Shown one piece after another: positions 1 to 8,478 of a stretch of DNA of 64,000 nt. The translations under genes and the position numbers were made by a program. Origin of the DNA: CAWEFA01 sp963851385 (lineage in GTDB: Bacteria; Bacteroidota; Bacteroidia; Bacteroidales; DTGW01); contig CAWKPE010000015.1 of assembly GCA_963851385.1 (NCBI GenBank), positions 124,001-188,000 of the forward strand, read 5' to 3'. The notes beneath the pieces are model-generated. The model was not told the DNA's origin, did no database searches, and was given only the letters and a program-made list of their open reading frames with translations. The first letter of the stretch is position 1, and every line of letters begins with the position of its first letter.

Positions 1-201
1 AACTGCAGTATCCGGAATGTTGATTTCAATTACGCTACCATCTTTGCCCTCATGATAAACAGTAAGTTTAAAACAATAAACTTTATTGTTAATATTGCAA
101 TATTTTTTTGTCGGGTTGTCATTAGATGTAAAATGCTGAACAAAAACGGCAATAACTGCTATACCTGCAGCAACCAACAACAATGTTACTTTCTTAATCA
201 T
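1..201 (-). CDS. Partial secreted or membrane-anchored protein (N-terminus only)
   Basis: Reading the minus strand from an ATG at 201 gives 67 codons open to the window edge. It begins MIKKVTLLLVAAGIAVIAVF, a short basic N-terminus and a hydrophobic stretch typical of a signal peptide or single membrane anchor. A polar part follows, with Cys at about residues 35 and 43 and a beta-like segment (KLTVYHEGKDG). The rest of the gene lies outside the window, so no family can be assigned. It is divergent from the tetR gene at 469, and the shared 267-bp gap holds two TetR-operator-like palindromes. The call rests on the open frame and the signal sequence only. Confidence 0.55.
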   Translation of the reverse strand, partial: MIKKVTLLLVAAGIAVIAVFVQHFTSNDNPTKKYCNINNKVYCFKLTVYHEGKDGSVIEINIPDTAV

Positions 202-360
202 AATACTGTTAGCAAAATATTTCGAAATTTATTGCAAAAAATAATAGTCAAATATAATACTAACTGAATTTGAAATGTCATTACTCAAGATTTCTTTACT
301 AAATATTTATGAACAACTATTGATCACTTTTAAAATCAAAAAAAATCAAAATTAACTTGT

Positions 361-376
361 TTAACTATATGGTTAA
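361..376. promoter_or_regulatory. Candidate TetR operator, copy 1
   Basis: The 16-bp near-palindrome TTAACTATATGGTTAA has half-sites TTAAC(T/C) and GGTTAA separated by 4 bp. A nearly identical site lies at 448-463, just before the tetR start codon, and the similarity extends 2-3 bases outside each palindrome. Twin palindromes upstream of an autoregulated TetR gene are the usual arrangement; binding is inferred. Confidence 0.55.
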
Positions 377-447
377 ATAATTTAATTAAAACTTGCAGTT
401 AATTAAAAATAATTTCTAATTTTGTCCATGAAATTAAATTTTTTGGT

Positions 448-463
448 TTAACCATAAGGTTAA
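448..463. promoter_or_regulatory. Candidate TetR operator, copy 2
   Basis: TTAACCATAAGGTTAA is a 6-4-6 perfect inverted repeat ending 5 bp before the tetR ATG at 469. It matches the site at 361-376 apart from three bases, and the two are 87 bp apart. Its position would let a bound repressor block the start of the tetR-export operon. Confidence 0.6.
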
Positions 464-468
464 TTATT

Positions 469-1095
469 ATGACTACACATGAAAAGAATACTGAAGACGT
501 AATATTTGATGCAGCAAGAGAAGTATTTACTGAAAAAGGCTTTGATGGTGCTCGTATGCAGGAAATTGCCGAAAAGGCAAACATAAACAAAGCCTTGTTG
601 CATTATTATTACCGAACAAAAGAAAAATTATTTAATGCAATATTTGAAAGAGTATTTGGAGATTTCATTCCTAAAATTACAGGTATGCTTGAAACCGATG
701 TACCATTGGTTGAGAAGATAGAATTCTTTGTTGAGCATTATATTGATTTTATCATGCGTAATCCTCATATTCCTTCATTTATTATTCACGAATTGAACCG
801 ACATCCACAACGTGTTATTGATTTGATTGGTAATAAAACTGGCTTGATTAAAAATAATGCATTTGGGAAGTTTGCTGAATCCGTAGAACAAGAAATTAAA
901 AAAGGAAATATAATCTCTGTTGATCCCGAACAATTAATTGTTAATATTATTGGTCTTTGTATTTTCCCTTTTGTAGCTAAGCCTATTCTCATGGGTGTAA
1001 TTTTTAAGAATGATAAAAAAAGATATCGGGAATTCTTGGAGTCAAGAAAAAAAGAAGTTGCACAATTTATTATATCGGCCATTAGAAAAAAATAA
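469..1095 (+). CDS. TetR/AcrR family transcriptional regulator
   Basis: This 208-residue protein has a classic TetR N-terminal helix-turn-helix at about residues 10-55 (FDAAREVFTEKGFDGARMQE, then a recognition helix around NKALLHYYYRTKEKLF). The C-terminal two thirds is a helical ligand/dimer domain. It is the first gene of a tandem run with TolC, HlyD, two ABC ATPases and two ABC permeases, so it most likely represses this efflux/secretion operon and is relieved by a substrate of the pump. Two palindromes at 361-376 and 448-463 are candidate operators. The inducer cannot be read from the sequence. Confidence 0.93.
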   Translation: MTTHEKNTEDVIFDAAREVFTEKGFDGARMQEIAEKANINKALLHYYYRTKEKLFNAIFERVFGDFIPKITGMLETDVPLVEKIEFFVEHYIDFIMRNPHIPSFIIHELNRHPQRVIDLIGNKTGLIKNNAFGKFAESVEQEIKKGNIISVDPEQLIVNIIGLCIFPFVAKPILMGVIFKNDKKRYREFLESRKKEVAQFIISAIRKK

Positions 1096-1125
1096 TATCA
1101 ATTTTGTAAAAAACGATAAGGAAAT

Positions 1126-2389
1126 ATGAAGCATTTATTAATCTGTCTTTTACTTTTCTGTACAATTTCTCAGGCTAAGGAAGCTAAAAAATTGAGTCTT
1201 TTTGAATGTCAAAAACTAGCAAGGGAGAACCATCCGTATTACCAGGACAGGCAAAGAATTGAAACGAATGCCAATTTAAAATCTGAGAATATTAACACCC
1301 AGTGGCTTCCTCAAATCAATGCAAACGCACAAGCCAGTTATCAAAGCGATGTAACAAGTATTCCAATTCATATACCCGGAATAAATATTCCAACACTTCC
1401 ACTCGAACAGTACAAGGTATGGTTGGACATTAATCAAATGCTTTATGACGGAGGAAGTATTTCAGATCAAAGGCATATAAATGAAACATCCTCACAGGTT
1501 GATTTATTGCAAAACGAAAGTGAATTGCATAATATTAATGAACAGGTAAACCAGACATATTTCGGTTTGTTGCTTATAAATGAAAATATAAGTCTTCTGA
1601 ATAATGTAAAAGAAAACTTATATCAACGTCAGCAAACAGTTGAAGCAGCTGTAAAAAATGGAACACTTCAGGAATCTGATTTGAAAAATATCAAAATTGA
1701 AATTCTGAAAAACAAACAACAGATTGATGAATTAAAATTTTCTTATGGTGCCGGAATAAATGTCTTATCGGAACTTACCGGGAAAAAACTTGATGACAGC
1801 ACAGTATTTGAATTACCAATGATTACTATTCCGGATACAGGATTCGTTACAAAGAGCAGAATTAAAAATGATAGATGTCCAGAAAACGGGTCTCGTCTTC
1901 TCTGATAAACTAACTCATTCGCAGCGTTTACCTAAAATATATGCATTCACGCAGGCCGGTTATGGACGACCGGGTTTGAATATGCTTAAAAGCGATTTTA
2001 CCAGTTATTATATTATAGGCATCAGTTTAAAGTGGAATTTGTGGGATTGGAGCAAAACGTCAAGGGACAGGCAATCAATTTCCATTCAGGGCGACATGCT
2101 TGAATCTGGTCGTTTAGCCTTGGAAAAAAATCTGAGAATTATGCTTGACAATAGTCAGGCTCGAATAAGTCAGTTAGAAAAAGCATTAGAAACTGATACT
2201 TCAATAGTGGAATTGAGAAGCAGTGTCACCGTACTTTCATCAAAAAAACTCGAAAATGGCACCATTACAGCTACCGATTATATAAATGATTTAAATAGCG
2301 AGGTTCAGGCTAAAATTCAATTGAAATCAAACATGATTCAGCTTATTCAGGAAAAAATAAATTACTTAACAATAAAAGGAATTTTATAA
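1126..2389 (+). pseudogene. TolC-family outer membrane efflux protein, broken by one frameshift
   Basis: The frame from 1126 encodes a signal peptide (MKHLLICLLLFCTISQA) and the first TolC half and ends at 1905. The second half continues in another frame from about 1880 to 2389 (KIYAFTQAGYGRPGLN, then KWNLWDW, both typical of Bacteroidetes TolC proteins). The shift falls near 1880-1890, around an AAAACGGG stretch, where removing one base restores a continuous protein of about 420 residues. Both halves look under normal coding constraint, so this may be a base-call error rather than decay. The product would be the trimeric outer-membrane exit channel for the HlyD/ABC pump encoded directly downstream. 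Confidence 0.82.
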
Positions 2390-2513
2390 AAATGTTTCAA
2401 TTTGAAAATTTGAAAATTTGAAAATGAAAACTAAAATATCCTGAATTTTTTATTATTAAAGGCTAAAAATATTTTAATCAATAAGAATTATGCACTATCA
2501 AATAACACATATC

Positions 2514-3398
2514 ATGAAAATAAATTTTTTATTAGTTCCTCTGACAATAATAGCTGCAGCTTGTGGCAATGGAAATAACAAATCCGATGCTTACGGCAAT
2601 TTTGAAGCGGTTGAAATTCAGGTTAGTTCAGAAGTTCAGGGAAAAATTATTGAGCTAAAGATTGAAGAAGGTCAGCAATTTCAAAACGGACAAATTGCAG
2701 CAATCATTGACACAACACAATTATACTTGAAAAAGATGCAGATGATTGCCCAGATGAATTCTGCTGATGCCAGGCTGTTGCAGATTCAGTCTCAAATTGC
2801 AGTCCAAGATGAACAAAAAAAATCACTGGAAAGAGAACAAAAGCGTCTTGAGAAACTTGTTTCTGCAAATGCTGCTCCATCAAAACAGCTTGATGATATA
2901 AATGGAGAATTGGACGTATTAAATAGCCAGATTGTCTCAACACGAATTCAAAACCAATCAATATCATTTGATATTAAAGCATTAAATTTTCAAATAGCAC
3001 AGACCAATGATCAGCTTAACAAATCCGTTATCAGAAATCCTATTAATGGTACCATACTTGAAAAATATGTTGAATCTGGTGAAGTTGTAGTACCAGGAAA
3101 AATACTGTATAAAGTTGCTGATTTATCTGTTTTGAGATTGCGTGCATATATTTCCGGTGATCAATTGCCTAACGTTAAAATTGGCGAGAAAGTAGTTGTT
3201 TTAATTGATAAGGACAAAGACCGAAACCGAAAACTGGAAGGTACTGTCAGCTGGATTTCACAGGAAGCAGAATTTACACCAAAAATTATCCAGACAAAAG
3301 ATGAACGGGTAAACCTGGTTTATGCAATCAAAGTTGACGTTCCCAATGATGGTTCTTTAAAGATAGGAATGCCGGGTGAAGTGAAGTTTAATGAATAG
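2514..3398 (+). CDS. HlyD-family membrane fusion lipoprotein of an ABC exporter
   Basis: The chosen ATG gives MKINFLLVPLTIIAAACGNG, a lipoprotein signal with lipobox AAAC; an in-frame ATG at 2490 would add eight residues. The protein has an N-terminal biotinyl-lipoyl-like half (EVQGKIIELKIEEGQQF), a long coiled-coil hairpin rich in Lys, Glu and Gln (about residues 75-165), the second lipoyl half (VIRNPINGTILEKYVESGEV) and a beta-barrel domain. This is the layout of YbhG/HlyD-type adaptors that connect an inner-membrane ABC transporter to TolC. It sits between tolC and the ATPase genes in the same direction. Confidence 0.9.
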   Translation: MKINFLLVPLTIIAAACGNGNNKSDAYGNFEAVEIQVSSEVQGKIIELKIEEGQQFQNGQIAAIIDTTQLYLKKMQMIAQMNSADARLLQIQSQIAVQDEQKKSLEREQKRLEKLVSANAAPSKQLDDINGELDVLNSQIVSTRIQNQSISFDIKALNFQIAQTNDQLNKSVIRNPINGTILEKYVESGEVVVPGKILYKVADLSVLRLRAYISGDQLPNVKIGEKVVVLIDKDKDRNRKLEGTVSWISQEAEFTPKIIQTKDERVNLVYAIKVDVPNDGSLKIGMPGEVKFNE

Positions 3399-3475
3399 AT
3401 GTGAATTGGGAAGATGTGAATAGTGTAGTTGTGAAGATGGAAGACCTAACGCCCAACGCCTAATACCTTTATTAT

Positions 3476-4396
3476 ATGATTTCAATAGTTGCGAAAAATC
3501 TGAAAAAATCATACAATGGTAATGTTGCCATTGAAAATATTTCTTTTGAAATAAAGGAAAATGAATTATTCGGATTTATAGGTCCGGATGGCGCCGGCAA
3601 AACTACCATTTTCCGAATTCTGACTTCCTTGCTGAATCCTGATGAAGGAACTGCACGAGTTTGTGGATTAGATACCATAAGTGATTACAAAAAGTTGAGA
3701 CAAATATTGGGATATATGCCAGGTAGGTTTTCACTTTACCAGGACCTGTCAGTTGAAGAGAATCTTACCTTTTTTGCAACTATTTTTGGAACCACGATTG
3801 AAGAAAACTATGACTTAATAAAAGATATCTATTCCCACATAGAACCTTTTAAAAAGCGTACTGCAGGAAAACTATCTGGCGGTATGAAGCAAAAGCTTGC
3901 CTTGTCATGTGCATTGATTCATAAACCCCGAGTGTTAATCCTCGATGAACCTACCACAGGTGTTGATGCTGTTTCACGCAAAGAATTCTGGCAGATGTTG
4001 AAGAAACTTCAGCAGAAAAACATTACCATAGTTGTTTCCACGCCTTATATGGATGAAGCAGGAATTTGCGATCGAGTTGCTTTAATTCAGAAAGGTCACA
4101 TCATGAAAATTGATGCACCTGATAAAATAATATCCCAGTTTAGCGAACCGTTATGGGCCATTAGTAGTAATAGACTTTATCAACTTAAAAAGGATTTATT
4201 AAATCACGAGAATTGTAAGAGTGCACATCTTTTTGGCCAGTTTATACATTATACTGGGAAAGGAAAAGTCGATACTAAATTGCTTTCTGAATATTTATTA
4301 AAAAACAATCATGCCGATGTTGAAATAAATCAAATAAATCCGGGTATAGAAGATTGCTTTATGGATTTGATGATTTCGGAAAATGCTCAAAATTGA
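3476..4396 (+). CDS. ABC transporter ATP-binding protein (first, YbhF N-half-like)
   Basis: A 306-residue ATPase with Walker A GPDGAGKTT (about residue 36), signature LSGGMKQKLAL, Walker B VLILDEPTTGVD and an H-loop replaced by STPYMDEA. The last 80 residues form an extra C-terminal domain. Together with the next gene it corresponds to the two nucleotide-binding domains that are fused in E. coli YbhF. It would power the two ABC-2 permeases at 5891 and 7128 for export of a drug or hydrophobic compound. Confidence 0.93.
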   Translation: MISIVAKNLKKSYNGNVAIENISFEIKENELFGFIGPDGAGKTTIFRILTSLLNPDEGTARVCGLDTISDYKKLRQILGYMPGRFSLYQDLSVEENLTFFATIFGTTIEENYDLIKDIYSHIEPFKKRTAGKLSGGMKQKLALSCALIHKPRVLILDEPTTGVDAVSRKEFWQMLKKLQQKNITIVVSTPYMDEAGICDRVALIQKGHIMKIDAPDKIISQFSEPLWAISSNRLYQLKKDLLNHENCKSAHLFGQFIHYTGKGKVDTKLLSEYLLKNNHADVEINQINPGIEDCFMDLMISENAQN

Positions 4397-4412
4397 ATTA
4401 GAATTTAAATAA

Positions 4413-5150
4413 ATGAATCAACGCGAAAGTATTATAAAAGTAAAAAACCTGGTTAAAAAGTTTGGCGATTTTGTTGCCAATGACAATCTCACTTTCGAAG
4501 TTTATAAAGGTGAAATATTTGGCTTCCTGGGAGCGAATGGAGCCGGAAAAACCACTACAATTCGCATATTATGCGGACTCTCTGCTCCTACTTCCGGAAA
4601 TGCTCAGATTGCAGGATTTGATGCATACAAACAAAGCGAAGAAATCAAAAAAAATATTGGCTACATGAGCCAGAAATTTTCATTGTATGATGATTTGACA
4701 ATTTTTGAAAATATCCAGTTTTACGCAGGAATATATGGCATCCGCGCTGAAGTTATCAAACAACGCTCTAAGGAATTGCTTGACAAATTGGGTTTTTCTG
4801 ATTCTCAAAATAAGCTTATTCGCGATATCCCATTGGGTTGGAAACAGAAACTGGCATTTTCTGTAGCAATTTTTCATAAGCCAAGTATAGTTTTTCTTGA
4901 TGAACCAACAGGAGGCGTTGATCCTATTACCCGTCGTCAGTTCTGGGATCTAATTTACCAGGCTGCTGAAGATAATATTACTGTTTTTGTGACAACCCAC
5001 TATATGGATGAAGCAGAATATTGCAATCGCGTATCTATTATGTCCGATGGGAAAATTGCCGATCTCGATTCTCCTATTGCCTTAAAAACTAAATATGGTG
5101 CATCGAATATGGATGAAGTGTTTTACAAGATTGCAAGGAATGTGGAATAG
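4413..5150 (+). CDS. ABC transporter ATP-binding protein (second, YbhF C-half-like)
   Basis: A 245-residue ATPase starting 16 bp after the preceding ATPase. Walker A is GANGAGKTTT, Walker B is IVFLDEPTGGVD and the H-loop is TTHYMDEA. The signature motif is degenerate (IPLGWKQKLAF instead of LSGGQ), as I recall from the second domain of YbhF-type transporters, so the pair probably has one canonical and one modified ATP site. It ends shortly after the H-loop region and lacks the C-terminal extension of its partner. Confidence 0.93.
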   Translation: MNQRESIIKVKNLVKKFGDFVANDNLTFEVYKGEIFGFLGANGAGKTTTIRILCGLSAPTSGNAQIAGFDAYKQSEEIKKNIGYMSQKFSLYDDLTIFENIQFYAGIYGIRAEVIKQRSKELLDKLGFSDSQNKLIRDIPLGWKQKLAFSVAIFHKPSIVFLDEPTGGVDPITRRQFWDLIYQAAEDNITVFVTTHYMDEAEYCNRVSIMSDGKIADLDSPIALKTKYGASNMDEVFYKIARNVE

Positions 5151-5225
5151 AAAAAGTAAGAAGTTAGAAAAAGTAAGAAGTTAGAAGAAGTTAACAGAAG
5201 TTAACAGAATTTAACAGAATTAAAA
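5151..5225. repeat. Short purine-rich tandem repeats
   Basis: Between the second ATPase and the HAD gene the sequence AAAAAGTAAGAAGTTAG occurs twice in tandem, followed by three imperfect copies of GAAGTTAACA/GAATTTAACA. It has no coding potential. Similar word-repeats occupy other intergenic gaps of the window (2398-2430, 7003-7120, 19040-19080, 20875-20910). Confidence 0.6.
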
Positions 5226-5231
5226 TACTAT

Positions 5232-5894
5232 ATGGATATGAATAATGGATTTGCAGTGATTTTTGATATGGATGGTGTGTTGGTTGATAATAGTGAGATA
5301 CATAATAGAACCTGGCAGATGATATGCAGGAAATATGGTAAGGATATTTCTACAAATGAAATAAGGTCAATTTTTGGCGGAACTAATAAAATTTTTGTTT
5401 CCAGGTTGCTTGGCAAAAACGATGAAAAAGATATTAATGCTATTGCTATTGAAAAAGAAGCTTTATACAGAAAGTTATATGAAGAAACTATTCAATTACC
5501 TGAAGGTCTTTTGAATTTGCTCATTGAATTAAAAACGTATAAAATACCTATGGCTGTTGCAACATCAGCACCAACAGAAAACATGGACTTTGTGCTAGAT
5601 AAGCTTAATATTCGAAATTATTTCGACGTACTTGTAGATGAAACATATGTAAAAAGAGGCAAACCTGATCCTGAAATCTATTTGATAACAGCTAAAAAAC
5701 TTGGTCTGAAACCGCAACAATGTGTAGTAATTGAAGATTCTGTGTTTGGCATACAATCTGCATTAGCAGCAGGTATGAAGGTTGTAGGAATAACTTCTAC
5801 ATTTAGCGTTGATAAAATAAATCAAGCTGATATAATCATAAAAAGTTTTAGAGAAATAAATGTCGAAAAGATTAAATCTGCATTGAAAAGATGA
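5232..5894 (+). CDS. HAD-superfamily hydrolase (beta-phosphoglucomutase/phosphatase type)
   Basis: A 220-residue HAD protein. Motif I is FDMDGVLVDN with the nucleophile and acid/base Asp, motif II is VATSAPTE, the motif III Lys lies in KRGKPDPEIY and motif IV is CVVIEDSVFGI. The helical cap lies between motifs I and II, as in subfamily IA phosphatases and beta-phosphoglucomutases. The substrate cannot be named. The gene interrupts the export operon between the ATPases and the permeases, and its stop overlaps the next ATG (ATGA), which suggests translational coupling with the permease. Confidence 0.9.
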   Translation: MDMNNGFAVIFDMDGVLVDNSEIHNRTWQMICRKYGKDISTNEIRSIFGGTNKIFVSRLLGKNDEKDINAIAIEKEALYRKLYEETIQLPEGLLNLLIELKTYKIPMAVATSAPTENMDFVLDKLNIRNYFDVLVDETYVKRGKPDPEIYLITAKKLGLKPQQCVVIEDSVFGIQSALAAGMKVVGITSTFSVDKINQADIIIKSFREINVEKIKSALKR

Positions 5895-6997
5895 AAGAAT
5901 TTAGAGGATTTGTAATAAAAGAGTTTTATCATATTTTTCGCGACAAACGTACCATGCTTGTCTTGTTTGGTATGCCTTTCGTTATGATGTTGCTTTTTGG
6001 ATTCGTTATTACCAATGAAATACAAGATGTAAAAATTGCAGTTTTGGATCAATCCAAAGATGAAGTTACGCGTGAAATAATTAGCAGATTGGTATCTTCA
6101 GGATATTTTATATTGTATGATAATCTTGGTACCGTAGATGAAGTTCATAAAGTTTTCCGCAGAGGAATAGTCAAAGAAGTAGTTGTTTTTGAACCGGAAT
6201 TTAGCAGAAAACTTGGCAGAGATAAATCTGCCACAATTCAAATACTCTCTGATGCATCGGATGCAAATTTTGCCAACCTTATTACAAATTATACTTCCGG
6301 AATCATTCGCAACTATTTAAATGATTTAAATCTTAAACAAGGTTTCCCATACCAAATTATTACAGAAACAAGAATGGTTTATAATCCTGAATTGAAAGGT
6401 GTTTTTATGTTTGTTCCGGGAACAATGGCTATGATACTTATGCTTATTTGTGCATTGATGACATCTATTTCAATAGTACGGGAAAAAGAGCTGGGGACTA
6501 TGGAAGTACTTCTTGTTTCACCACTTAAACCATTACAAATTATTGTTGGAAAAGTCATGCCTTATGTTGCATTTTCATTTATAAATGCTACCATCATCAT
6601 TTTACTTGGTTATTTTGTTTTTGAATTGCCTGTTCAGGGAAATATTTTGTTGCTTATGGCAGAATGTTTTTTATTTATTTTACTTGCTTTATCGTTGGGC
6701 ATTCTTATTTCTACTGTTACGAAAAGCCAACAGGTAGCTATGATGATGTCAATGGTTGCATTGTTACTGCCGACAATTTTACTTTCCGGTTTTATTTTCC
6801 CAATTGAAAACATGCCAAGGATTTTACAATGGCTGTGTCAGATCATGCCACCCAAATACTTCATTATAATATTGAAAAATATAATGATCAAGGGAACCGG
6901 CTTTGCTTACGTATGGAAAGAAACACTTGTACTTGCAGGTATGACAACACTTTTTATAATTATTGCTTCAAAGAAATTTAAAATTAGACTGGAATAA
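5891..6997 (+). CDS. ABC-2 type permease (YbhS/YbhR-like), first
   Basis: A 368-residue membrane protein with one N-terminal membrane helix (about residues 22-40), a large extracytoplasmic domain (about 45-170) and five C-terminal helices with the family motif IVREKELGTMEVLLVSPL. This is the ABC2_membrane_3 layout. It overlaps the HAD gene by 4 bp. With the permease at 7128 it forms the transmembrane heterodimer driven by the two ATPases upstream. Confidence 0.93.
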   Translation: MKEFRGFVIKEFYHIFRDKRTMLVLFGMPFVMMLLFGFVITNEIQDVKIAVLDQSKDEVTREIISRLVSSGYFILYDNLGTVDEVHKVFRRGIVKEVVVFEPEFSRKLGRDKSATIQILSDASDANFANLITNYTSGIIRNYLNDLNLKQGFPYQIITETRMVYNPELKGVFMFVPGTMAMILMLICALMTSISIVREKELGTMEVLLVSPLKPLQIIVGKVMPYVAFSFINATIIILLGYFVFELPVQGNILLLMAECFLFILLALSLGILISTVTKSQQVAMMMSMVALLLPTILLSGFIFPIENMPRILQWLCQIMPPKYFIIILKNIMIKGTGFAYVWKETLVLAGMTTLFIIIASKKFKIRLE

Positions 6998-7127
6998 TTG
7001 GTCAATTAGATAATTTGAAGATTTGAAAATGTGAAAATTGGAATATGAGAATGGAGTAGTTGTGAATAGTTAAGAATAGATTAAAGGATATGGCCATTAG
7101 TCAATTAGTCATTAGTCATTTTATGTT

Positions 7128-8249
7128 ATGCGAACAATATTTTATATAATAAGAAAAGAATTCATTCAGGTATTTCGCAACAAATCCATGTTGCCAATCA
7201 TTTTTATTGTACCAATCATTCAACTTATAATTCTTGTGAATGCCACTACAATGGAAATGAAGAATATCAGGCTATCTGTGGTAGATAAGGACATGTCGGA
7301 AACTTCACGTAGGCTTATCAGTAAATTTAAAGGTTCACCTTTTTATATAATTGATCAATATACGTTTTCTACAAAAGAAGCAGAAAATGAAATGATGAAA
7401 AGTAACACCGATGCAATCATTAATATCCCTTCTGGTTTTGAAAAAAATCTGGTTAGAGAGAATTCAGCCAAAATTCAGATTATTATCAATGCCATAAATG
7501 GAATGGTTGCAGGTATTACAAATGCTTATATGCAAAATATTGTTGCCGGATATAATGTAGAAGTAATTAATGAAATAGCAGGAAAATCAGCAACAATTGG
7601 TTCAATTTCGACAATAAATATTACAAATTCTTATTGGTACAATCCGCAACTTAATTATAAAAACTTTATGGTCCCAGCTATATTAGTAATTCTGGTCACG
7701 GTAATTGGATTATTGCTTTCAGGGTTAAACCTCGTTCGTGAAAAAGAACTGGGAACAATTGAGCAGATCAATGTAACACCTATTCGTAAATACCAGTTCA
7801 TAGCAGGCAAATTAATTCCATTCTGGATACTTGCCCTCTTGGAATTGGGCTTTGGCCTGACAATCGGCAAGTTGCTTTTTGACATACCAATTGTTGGAAG
7901 TCTGTGGTTGTTGTTTGGGGTAGCCGCTTTGTATTTATTGGTTGTACTTGGTATAGGACTGTTAGTTTCTACTATGACCAATACACAGCAACAGGCAATG
8001 TTTGTATCGTTTTTCATTGTGCTCATCTGTATCATGATGAGTGGAATATTTACTGCAGTTGAAAGCATGCCGGACTGGGCACAAACACTGGACAGGTTCA
8101 ATCCAATCTATTATTTCATGCGCATAGTGCGCATGATCCTTCTCAAAGGCTCAGGATTTAAAGATATTCTAAATGAAATTATCTGCCTGGCAATATTTGC
8201 AATGGTGATGTTGAGACTGGCGGTTTGGAGGTATAGGAAGACAGCTTGA
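7128..8249 (+). CDS. ABC-2 type permease (YbhS/YbhR-like), second
   Basis: A 373-residue paralogue of the preceding permease. It has an N-terminal helix, an extracytoplasmic domain and a C-terminal bundle beginning NFMVPAILVILVTVIGLLL, followed by LVREKELGTIEQINVTPI. It closes the TetR-TolC-HlyD-ABC operon. The 130-bp gap before it contains only AT-rich word repeats (CAATTAG/AGTCATTAG) and no promoter I can recognise. Confidence 0.93.
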   Translation: MRTIFYIIRKEFIQVFRNKSMLPIIFIVPIIQLIILVNATTMEMKNIRLSVVDKDMSETSRRLISKFKGSPFYIIDQYTFSTKEAENEMMKSNTDAIINIPSGFEKNLVRENSAKIQIIINAINGMVAGITNAYMQNIVAGYNVEVINEIAGKSATIGSISTINITNSYWYNPQLNYKNFMVPAILVILVTVIGLLLSGLNLVREKELGTIEQINVTPIRKYQFIAGKLIPFWILALLELGFGLTIGKLLFDIPIVGSLWLLFGVAALYLLVVLGIGLLVSTMTNTQQQAMFVSFFIVLICIMMSGIFTAVESMPDWAQTLDRFNPIYYFMRIVRMILLKGSGFKDILNEIICLAIFAMVMLRLAVWRYRKTA

Positions 8250-8271
8250 TCGTGTTTTTCTCCCTCAATAG

Positions 8272-8300
8272 TTCAAGTCTCTGACTTGGACTTCTTTATT
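8272..8300 (+). terminator. Probable terminator of the export operon
   Basis: An 8-bp stem (TTCAAGTC with GACTTGGA, one G-U pair) closed by a 3-nt loop is followed by a T-rich stretch (CTTCTTTATTTTA). It lies 20 bp after the second permease and just before the insertion sequence. The T-run is interrupted, so strength is uncertain. Confidence 0.45.
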
Positions 8301-8330
8301 TTAATTGAACTTAACTTCTATACAGACTTA

Positions 8331-8365
8331 TAAGGCACAAGTTTTAAAGAGGCTGTGTAAAAATA
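8331..8365 (+). repeat. Left terminal inverted repeat of the IS1182-type element
   Basis: It begins TAAGGCACAAGTTTTAAAGA and is complementary to 9985-10019 with a single mismatch. Confidence 0.88.
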
Positions 8366-8478
8366 GATAGTTGTATTTAACATGTTAATAATTAAATATT
8401 TATGTTGATAAAATACTTAATATTTGTTATGAATTTAGAAGATAATAGATTAATTTTCTGGTAATTAAATCATAAAAA

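Noticed and set aside
52..267. Plus-strand open frame of 71 codons at the window start
   Set aside because: It is antisense to the minus-strand gene with a good signal peptide (1-201) and has no recognisable motif.
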